A stretch of 64,000 nt of DNA from Zarea fungicola (taxonomy: Eukaryota > Ascomycota > Sordariomycetes > Hypocreales > Cordycipitaceae). This document shows, piece by piece, positions 56,311-64,000 of this stretch. The notes below the pieces were generated by a model. The model was given only the letters and a program-made list of their open reading frames with translations, made no database searches and was not told where the DNA came from. The number at the start of each line of letters is the position of its first letter. The stretch's first letter is position 1. The translations under genes were made by a program, and so were the position numbers. The stretch is taken from assembly GCA_900169235.1 (NCBI GenBank), contig FWCC01000138.1:1-64000 (forward strand), written 5' to 3'.

Positions 56311-57133
56311 TGAGAACGCTGGGGGGCGTGGAGGTGGGTGACGGTTGTTGTAAGTTTGCGGTCGGCTGTTCCAAGTTTAGGTTCTGTCTTCGATAAACTC
56401 AGGGTATCGCAATGGTATTCGGGGTTTAGAATGCATTTGATGGCAAAATTCTATTGTTTCTTTCTTGGAAAAGGCATGTAGAGCGGTAGAACCAAGCAAC
56501 ATGGAGGGGAATGCCCATCTTCGTTGTGGTCAGGTGCTGCAGCCTTGTCCTGTGCTAGGCAACTACCGATGTTGCAAAGTGAAACAGTCACTAACTAGAA
56601 AAGCCTCCTCTATTGCATTCTTCAATCTGACTGCAATGTCAATGTTTTCAATTGCGGACCAGTGAGTGGAGAGGGTTGCTGTTTTGCTCACTGGGAAATA
56701 GGCATTGCAATGAGCTATGTGCGACTCCAAGCTTTTTGCCACCACCTGCACTTGATTCACAGTGCACATCTCTGCGTCACTGAACATGGTACCGGGTGTC
56801 ACCCGGGTCCGAAGTACGGACCCGAAAATCAGGCAATTCCGACTGTGTTTGGCACCGAAATTGTGTTCATCCTGTGTGATACGACTGATGTACGTAGTAC
56901 TGGCAGTCTACCAATTATGCGTGACTCATGCCTTATATTATTCTCCTTGTGCGACTTAACTCGCCTGAGGCATTGCTTGATGGCCGCGTAACCTCGAATA
57001 CGACCAATACGACCATAAATAAAGCCTTGGAGTCCTTGCAACTCTTGGACTCGGGCACTTTATCTTTCAGGACAAGTATTCCAATCAAATACAATTAGGA
57101 CAGAAGCCGGTACAAACAATTCAACTTTTCACA
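56311..57133. other. Divergent promoter region
   Basis: About 0.8 kb between the DUF4267 and FAD monooxygenase starts. CATAAATAAA near 57013 is a possible TATA element for the monooxygenase. No gene seen. Confidence 0.5.
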
Positions 57134-58396
57134 ATGGGGCGACTTCGTGTGCTTATCTGTGGCGCTGGCGTTGCCGGTAATGGGCTAGCCTTCTGGCTCA
57201 GCAAGCTTGGGTACGACGTGACCGTGGTTGAGCGCGCCCCTGAATTGCGCGTCACTGGTCTGCAACTTGACCTGCGTGGGCACGGCATCGATGTGATTAA
57301 ACGCATGGGCCTGGAAAAAGCCATTCGGGCCAAATGCGTCCCAGAACGAGGCATGCAGTTTGTTGATACATATGGCCGGCGCTGGGGCTACTTCCCTGCC
57401 AACACGTCGGGAAAGGGAACTCAGAGCATGACGAGCGAGTTTGAGATTATGAGAGTAGACTTGTGCCAGGTTCTTTATGAAGGGGCGAAAGACAATGCCA
57501 AGTACATCTTTGGTGCCTCCATTGCCAGCTTCAGCGATGATGAGACTGGCCCAGTCAAGGTCCGTTTTACCAACGGCGACTGTGAAGAGTACGATCTTCT
57601 TTTCGGTGCCGACGGGCTCAACTCCCGAACACGCAGGATGATGCTTGGTCCGGATGCACCAGACGCGTTGCATCGTCTAACGGAGCACATTGCATACCTT
57701 CGTGTGCAGAGTGAGATGCAAGAAGGGGAGGATTACACGGCTACAGCTTACATTGCCAACGGCCGCAGATTCATTTTCACTCGCAGGCACAACGCGCACC
57801 AGCTCCAAGTTTATCTCACAGGCAGCAATATGGCTCGTCGTCTCCGCGATGTCCCATCCGGCGACATTGAGGCAGAGAAGCGCGCCTTTACAGATGAATT
57901 CCACGGTATGGGCTGGAAAGTGGACAAACTACTGCAACTGATGGAGGGGAGCGACGACTTTTACTGTGAGCGCGAGGGTTTTGTCAAACTCGACGCGTGG
58001 AGTCGCGGACGTGTGACTCTAGTTGGGGACGCAGGATACTGCTCCTCCGTCAACGGGTTTGGCACCTCATGCGCCCTCATTGGTGCATACATCCTAGCGG
58101 GCGAGATAGCGCGACATGCTGGGGATTCCACACAAGGCCAGGCGACGGTCAATAGGAATATACAAAAAGCTCTGGGGGAATATGAGCGAAAATTACGCCC
58201 GTTAATTACGAAGTTGCAGAAAGGATTAGGTGAGCCTAGCTGGTTTAATGAGATGGAAGTGAAGACGTGGCATGTGCGTGTATTGTATTGGATTGTATGG
58301 GTAATTTCTACATTGAGGATATACAAGTTCGTGGACTTGATGCCGGATCACGGCGCTGGTTGGGATCTGCCGGAATATCCGGAATTAAAATTATAG
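57134..58396 (+). CDS. FAD-dependent monooxygenase (TetX/salicylate hydroxylase type)
   Basis: The protein has 420 residues and no intron. Its Rossmann motif is ICGAGVAGNGLAFWLSKLGY with VVERAP (GxGxxG and the ribose-binding Glu). The middle DLLFGADGLNSRTR is the DG motif, and RVTLVGDAGYCSSVNGFG is the GD motif, all required for group A flavin monooxygenases. The LQLDLRGHGIDVIKRMGL segment is typical of the TetX-like branch. The C-terminus has a hydrophobic helix (VLYWIVWVISTLRIY) that may anchor the protein to a membrane. It would hydroxylate an aromatic or polyketide-like substrate with NAD(P)H and oxygen. The next gene downstream on the same strand is a reductase, so the two may share a pathway. 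Confidence 0.92.
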   Translation: MGRLRVLICGAGVAGNGLAFWLSKLGYDVTVVERAPELRVTGLQLDLRGHGIDVIKRMGLEKAIRAKCVPERGMQFVDTYGRRWGYFPANTSGKGTQSMTSEFEIMRVDLCQVLYEGAKDNAKYIFGASIASFSDDETGPVKVRFTNGDCEEYDLLFGADGLNSRTRRMMLGPDAPDALHRLTEHIAYLRVQSEMQEGEDYTATAYIANGRRFIFTRRHNAHQLQVYLTGSNMARRLRDVPSGDIEAEKRAFTDEFHGMGWKVDKLLQLMEGSDDFYCEREGFVKLDAWSRGRVTLVGDAGYCSSVNGFGTSCALIGAYILAGEIARHAGDSTQGQATVNRNIQKALGEYERKLRPLITKLQKGLGEPSWFNEMEVKTWHVRVLYWIVWVISTLRIYKFVDLMPDHGAGWDLPEYPELKL

Positions 58397-59642
58397 CGAC
58401 TTCGGCGTCGTGGCATAGCCTAGTAGTTCCCATACTGTCTTCTCCCCTCCCTTATAGACAAATAATCACTTCACACTTATCAAGATAAATACAATACGGT
58501 CTTATTGCTGGAAACTAAGTTAGCTAGCCACTCTAGGCATTTGCAGTTTTCAGATCTGCAGCGGGACTCCCAAGCCTGCTTAATTAGGTTGCCACGCAGA
58601 TGGAGCTCATATTTCCCTGTACGCACAGTGATGTGACGCGTCATGGCCTAGACATCAACTCAGTCAGTACACAGCTGCATGTCCTTTACCTGAATGGAAG
58701 GTGGATGTGAACTGTTTTCCCCTCTTTCATCAGGTTGGGGATTAGATTCTATAAAGTGCAATTGAAGGGAGAGGTACGTCTTTCCATTGCTGCCACAAGA
58801 ATGAAGGGCGCCCCGTCGTCATTCCGCGGACTCAAAATCTTGCAGGCCTTGCATCGTGATAGGAGAAGCTACGGGAATGGGATCTAACTTTGACATGCCA
58901 AAAAAAAGAAGAAACATGAGAGATTTAATTAAATGGGCTCAGCTGTTTGGAATCAAGCAATGGTGGCGGTCAAATGAAGACGAAATGAATGACGAGTTAG
59001 GGCCTAGTCTTGACTGTTGAGACGACAGCGCGTGCCCTTCCATTCAAGAACGCTTGATAGCTTTGACGGAGCTACCTAATCCGAATATTCCGTGATGAAT
59101 ATGAGAGTTTGATGTTATTTGTAGCCTGTTCGAGATTGTAATGCTGATGGACTTAGGAAGTTGTACAGTCCGAGCTTTAAATCTTCCCCGCCACGTATCG
59201 CAAAGTTTTGGCAGTGGTCGAAGACATTGCCAGCGCTATACCCTGCAAGGTATTTGTTAATATCTGTAGTTTCGTGTGCAAGTGTCCACCACGATTTCCA
59301 CATGGAGTACGGAGGTACTGGAGTAGAGGTTGCAGATTGACCTTACCCTTCTGGGTATTTGCTAACTTACTCCTAGCTCCTAGCTTATTTGCTAGCCTAC
59401 TTGTATCTCCGAGCTTACAAGCTTATTTGTCCCCCATAGCTCCGTCCATAATCTTGAATACGCAGACGAGGATTTGTCATTTTCAATACAGGACTTCTCA
59501 GCTCGTATTAATGACAAGTGGCTCACAGCCAGGAGGAGAATCACTCTGCCATGAGTCACTGGTGTTTCTGCAAACTATAAATTAATACAGCTTTCCTTGA
59601 TTTACCTGCTCGTTTCTCCTTGCATAGTCAATATAACTCAAC
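58397..59642. other. Intergenic, nothing recognised
   Basis: About 1.2 kb. Contains an imperfect CTAGCTTATTTGCTAGCCTACTT-like repetition near 59375-59430; no gene. Confidence 0.5.
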
Positions 59643-60805
59643 ATGGTAGACCCTGATACTGCGATACCAAGAGGCTCCCTTGTTCTCGTCACAGCCGCTA
59701 ATGGCCACACGGGCAGCCACATTGTCATTGAGCTTTTGCGACTAGGTTTCCGCGTTCGTGGCACAGTTCGAAACCTATCGTCGGCTCAGTGGCTGCTTGA
59801 CGATGAATTTGTGTCGCCGTTTGCTCGCAGTGGAACCCTGGAGATTGTCACTGCGGACAACAGCGTGCGTGGTTCCTTTGATGACGCTGTCAAGGGAGTT
59901 TCGGCCATTATCCATGTCTCCATCATCGGAGATTTAGTTGCAGACCCAAATATTGTTATTCCCGGCGCAACGGAAGCGGCGTTGAATATTGCCCGCTCCG
60001 CCGCCAAGGAGCCTCTTATCCAGCGTTTTGTGTTCACATCTACCTTTCTCGCCGCCACCATGCCAATTCCGGGCGCGACGGATGTAATTACAAACCTGGA
60101 TACATGGAATGATGCGGCCACCGAAATGGCTTGGGCTCCGCCTCCGTACGGGCCTGAGCGTGTGGTTCCAGCATACATTGCAGGCAAGGTAGCAGGCGAG
60201 AAGGCTCTTTGGAAATTTGTCGAGGATGAAAAACTGCCATGGGTGGTAAATTCAGTCAGCCCGGGTGTTATTCTGGGTGATATTCGATCAGAGCAGCATC
60301 TCCGCTCTTTCCCACCACAGCTTCTGGAGCAGATATACTTGGGATCCTCAGCATTCGCACAAACAATGCCTGCTGGTAAGTAAAGCTGAATCTGCTCAGA
60401 ATTTGTTTTTGTTTTTTTTTGTTTTGAATTCCGTCGATTATGAGACAAGTCGCGATGTATAGTTACCCTGCTAACCTGTATGTTCTAGGATACTACTCTC
60501 ACGTCAGTGACTTGGCTGTCATTCATATCGCCGCTGCGATTGATCCCGGGGTAAAGGGCCGCCGTATCCAGGTTATTGCAAGGTCGTTTAATTGGGCGCA
60601 GTGTCTTGAGATTATGCGTAAAATCTACCCAAGCCGCAAGCTTATTGACAACTTTTTGCCTGACAATCCTCAGCTGGTCTATACCATTGAGAACAATATT
60701 GCACCCGAGTTGCTCAGAAAGTGGTCGGGACGTGACTGGATTGATCTGGAAACTGGTGTGAAAGAGATGATTACCTTTATTGTAAAGCATAAGAACTTGG
60801 AATAG
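59643..60805 (+). CDS. NAD(P)-dependent epimerase/aldehyde reductase-like enzyme
   Basis: Exons 59643-60375 and 60489-60805 (intron 113 bp, GTAAGT donor, branch CTAACC, acceptor TTCTAG) give 349 residues. The fold is that of extended short-chain dehydrogenases of the dihydroflavonol-reductase/GRE2 group. It has LVTAANGHTGSHIVIELL as the cofactor loop, GTVRN, the strand FVFTSTF with the catalytic Ser/Thr, and YIAGK as the YxxxK active site. NSVSPGVILGD and DLAVIHIAAAIDP follow. Such enzymes reduce ketones, aldehydes or methylglyoxal with NADPH. It follows the FAD monooxygenase on the same strand and precedes a regulator gene, also on the plus strand. Confidence 0.92.
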
Positions 60806-61342
60806 ATGAGAGATTGGGTTTTGTACTTCAAAGCGCACAATGCCACGCTATCACTAAGTACGAGTATTGAGTATCGAAGCGGGCGAGATTTATTACAAAT
60901 TTACAAATACGTTAGTTGATAATATCACTCATAACTGGACAAACTATGCCGAATTTAGCCTGCCACTAGCTCAACAAGCCTCGTACGCAGGTTTCGTTTA
61001 CCACTTCATTGCATTTTCTCTGTGCCCTGGGAGCGGTGCTTTTTTTTTTTTTTTTTTGGAACAGCCAGGCTGTTGGCATATATCAACAAAGTAACTGAGA
61101 ATCCTGACTACGATGTCAAAGGGGGCACTCATGGCATCTCAACCTTGTCAAATGTTGAGTCCACAGTTCATGTGCAAGTCACATTCCAGACAGTGCCTTC
61201 AATCACTCAAAAGCCGGGATCGGGATGACTAATATTCCGGTCAGTCAGTGACATCAACTCCAGGGTGGCAACGGCGGTGGCTGCTGACAGTGCCTCGAGT
61301 CATTACCAGTTTTACCTCCATGACCGTAGATTAATTAGGCAC
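60806..61342. other. Intergenic, nothing recognised
   Basis: A 537-bp segment with a 17-T run near 61040; no gene. Confidence 0.5.
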
Positions 61343-62496
61343 ATGTCAAAAACGAACACTTCATGCGAAATTCCTCCGAGTCTCTTGCGGCCAGAAATGT
61401 TCTGGGACGAGCATACCGAACGGCCACGCCAATGCTCGGCGGTTGCGACCATACACCACGATGGTAAGCCAGACATGGGTCCGCAGAGGCGAAAGGGCCG
61501 TAGTCCAGCGACAGTCCAGTTCATTCAGATTCAAACCCCTGGCAAAGCCACAAGTAGCAGTCTGAGCCTGATCCGCTCCCATGTCGCGAGACGTCAACGA
61601 ACGCGCAAGTCAAAAATAGCGACGACAAAAGTAGTCAGGCAAGATGACGAGGAGACCCCAGCGAGACACATTTCAGCCAAGACGGTCGCGCCACGAGCGA
61701 CAGCCCACGGCCTGAAAGCACAACCAAGAACGCCCACCACTCTGGTTCCATACGGGACGGCCCTTCCTCCAAGTCCCAGTCAGCTCATTGGCAGCTCCAA
61801 GAATGATGCGCCGCATGTATTCGCGGGACGGTTTTCTGTGGATGAGCAGTTTCTTTTCGACTTCTGTACGATACCTTGACCTAGGGCTGGCTGCTGCTGC
61901 GGTTGCAAGAGTATCATTACTAACCTTCACTATAGATTTTACATACGTCATCTCATACGGATACGAGCAATGCTATCGTACACAAGATGCCACAACATAC
62001 CATAGGTTGATGCGAGAGGTATGGATTCCATACGTTTTGGCGGAGCCGTGTCTATTGTCAGCGATATTTCACGTCGCCTGCCGCAACTACCTCGTCGTTG
62101 CAAAACACCAAGATCATAGTAACCGCTTTGAGATAAAAATGCTTGAATATCGCGCCAAGTGCTTGAACAACGCCAGCAAAGCCATTGAGTCCAAAGCTGC
62201 AGCTAGTGATACCATTATTGCGCTGGCGTTGTTAATGGCGTCAGAGTCGGTCAGTGGAACCAAGCCCCTGAGTACATTTTACAACTAACAAGCCAACCGT
62301 GCAGTACTTTGATGGTGACATTGCCTCGTTTGCTGCTCATGGTGGTGCTGTGGCTCGGATGGTGCGAAGTCGAGGTGGTGTCCAACAACTCGGCATTGGT
62401 GGCTTTCTTGGCAGGATTGTTGGCTCATGTATATTTAATCCCTGCCATAACTTGGTGGCTGGTCCGATCGAGCTCATCGACTTCACGGATGGGTAA
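61343..62496 (+). CDS. Fungal_trans_2-type regulator without zinc cluster, ends early
   Basis: Exons 61343-61865, 61936-62249 and 62305-62496 close in frame to 342 residues; the true start may be the later ATG at 61475. The N-terminal part has TVQFIQIQTPGKATSSSLS followed by IRSHVARRQRTRKSK, the short basic motif of fungal regulators that lack a Zn2Cys6 cluster. Exon 2 encodes the Fungal_trans_2 start (YVISYGYEQC, WIPYVLAEPCLLSAIFHVAC, YRAKCLNNASKAI, IALALLMASES). Exon 3 continues with YFDGDIASFAAHGGAVARMV and GGVQQLGIGGFLGRIV and then stops. Family members usually run 100-200 residues further. Either the gene is truncated, or an intron begins near GRIVGS and later exons have decayed beyond recognition. 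Confidence 0.75.
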
Positions 62497-62830
62497 ATAA
62501 TATAGCAGTATAATAATAAATTGAAGTAGTGCAAGAAGATAAAAGATTAACTCGGCGCCCTCGGCCCGCGGTTTCTCGGATTGCCATTGTCGCCAATTGA
62601 TAGCTCCGCAGGTTTTTTTCTGCTGAATTGGTGCTTTTAGTCGAGTAGCATAATTAGCCGAACTCAACCACAAAACAATGTACCGTGTCCATTTACTTGG
62701 AGAATTGTCACCCAGGTTCAAAATAACAGGCACTACTGCGCGAGATCAGTCTTTTGGCTCCATTTTAGGGTCCGAAGTAACATCCAATCAACACCTACAT
62801 GGGGCCTTATTATGGTAGCAGATACGCTGA
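62497..62830. other. Intergenic between convergent genes
   Basis: A 334-bp segment with no recognisable continuation of the regulator and no other gene. Confidence 0.5.
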
Positions 62831-64000
62831 TTAACGAATGAACCTTGTTCTTGGCTTAAAAGCTCTCTTTCTAGAGCTTGTTGTCCATGGCGCACCGGGC
62901 CCGTTTTTGTTCACATCATACGTCGTGTTAACCGGCACCACTTCCCACTGGACGGTGGCGTTCCCTTCACGGTATGTGCTCCCCGGCGTTCCGTGTGTGC
63001 GATAGCACTTGCCAGGTTTATGTTTTCCTGTAGCCACATCCCTTCCACCAATGACACGCTCAAACATTTCGAGCGCCGTAATGGGCTGGTAAAAAGGTAC
63101 CTCATGGCCGCTCTGGTAAATACGGCTAAAAGAGAACTTGCCACTCTGTTTCACTTGCCCGTGAACTCGATCATCACTCGTCATAATGTCGACATAGCCA
63201 GCACTGGCCCACCCCGGGACGTTGACAAGTTCCGCAACCTTCTCTCCGCCCATCCAGTTGCAGTTGTAGTCGGCGTCACCGGCATACAAAGCAACGGTTA
63301 CACCGCGGCGAACGAGAGCCGCAATGTCTTCCATTGTGTTGATTTCGCGGCCATCATCACCCGTACTTGAAAAGGCGTTGCCTACAATGGCTGAGCTATC
63401 CGAGTAATTTGCATACGCGCCGACGGCGGCCTGAACCTCTGCTTTGTTCAGGTATTCAACATAGAAGTTGTAGGGGAAAGGGTCCGGCGACAGCTCTCGG
63501 ATATCATATTCATCGCGGTTAGGATATATGTCTAGAAAGGCCTCCACATTGTTTGCACAAAAGTTGTCAGCGTTGCCGCATGCAGTGTCATCGCCCTCCT
63601 TGGAGCAGTGCTGGCGCAGGCCGCTGAGACAACCGTCTGGCCCGTACACGTTGTTATACAACTGTTCTTGGATAGTTTCATTGTATGGTGAGTAGTCGTA
63701 GGTGTTGCCTGGGTAGACTGTGAAGTTGTAGTAGGCTTGATACTGGATAATAGGATCGAACCTATTTCTCCTGTTAGCCTATTTACCTCTTTGCCTCCAT
63801 ACACTTCAGGCTTTTGGTAGAATATAGGGTATGTTTATACGCGACCTACCATCCATTACCAATCATCACACTTTGCAGATCAATTTTTTTTGTGCCAGGA
63901 ATATTTGCCTTGTTTTGCTTCTCAAAATATTCGTTGAAAACTGGCCCGTAATGGCCCCCGTAGGACTCGGTCGCAAAGTTGAAGCCGTTATTTGAGTACT
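62831..64000 (-). CDS. Serine carboxypeptidase (S10), partial at window edge
   Basis: Exons 62831-63761 and 63850 to beyond 64000 are joined through an 88-bp intron (donor GTAGGT, branch GCTAAC, acceptor AATAG). The 5' part lies outside the window. The three catalytic residues are present: Ser in ATESYGGHYGP (about 63955), Asp in ALYAGDADYNCNW, and His in IYQSGHEVPFYQP. MIGNGWFDPIIQYQAYYNF spans the intron, and cysteine pairs typical of S10 enzymes are visible (DGCLSGLRQHC, TACGNADNFC). It would remove C-terminal residues from peptides, secreted or vacuolar depending on the missing N-terminus. The C-terminal tail is basic (SSRKRAFKPRTRF). Confidence 0.93.

Overview
The window is nuclear DNA of a filamentous ascomycete. 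Most genes carry short introns (47-128 bp in most genes, one of 216 bp) with GTRAGT-type donors and CTAAC/CTGAC branch sites. The families are typical of Pezizomycotina: Zn2Cys6 and Fungal_trans_2 regulators, RTA1, CmcJ/AsaB-like, DUF1330, DUF4267, NmrA, GH16 and S10. The secreted-protein and regulator content suggests Sordariomycetes, perhaps Hypocreales, but that is inference. Three two-base N gaps (9305, 22524, 33664) mark joins in the assembly. Exon coordinates below were worked out by eye from splice sites and reading frame; each given exon set closes to a whole number of codons unless stated.

1-17 kb is gene-poor and repeat-rich. It has an AT-rich repetitive left edge, a nucleoside phosphorylase-ankyrin (NLR-like) gene, a CmcJ/AsaB-type oxidoreductase with a small membrane protein behind it, a degenerate Ras-like GTPase fragment beside a gap, an F-box-like gene and an LRR-like gene that both need a frame repair, and a secreted cysteine-rich protein. 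A diverged 120-bp dispersed repeat and a perfect hairpin containing telomere-like units lie here.

17-33 kb carries a divergent pair, a Ctr-type copper transporter and a ferric/cupric reductase, which together would make a reductive metal-uptake unit. It is followed by a four-exon secreted cysteine-rich protein, a three-repeat Myb regulator, an MFS transporter, a fatty acid hydroxylase/sterol desaturase family enzyme and a six-exon TPT/nucleotide-sugar-type transporter.

34-50 kb has a seven-exon, membrane-anchored tyrosinase, a large membrane sulfatase/LtaS-like enzyme with a pyrimidine-rich leader, an NmrA-like NAD(P)-binding protein, a Zn2Cys6 regulator and an RTA1-family membrane protein. 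50-64 kb has small AIG2/GGCT-like, DUF1330 and DUF4267 proteins, a secreted GH16 glucanase with two tandem cysteine-rich C-terminal repeats, an FAD monooxygenase, a short-chain/epimerase-type reductase, a Fungal_trans_2 regulator that ends early, and a serine carboxypeptidase running off the right edge.

I see no core secondary-metabolite synthase (PKS, NRPS, terpene cyclase), no tRNA or rRNA, no CRISPR and no intact transposase. The less ordinary observations are the GH16-repeat architecture, two introns best explained by GCATGT (GC-AG) donors, two in-frame 3n introns that hide inside open frames, the copper/iron gene pair and the Ras-like relic.
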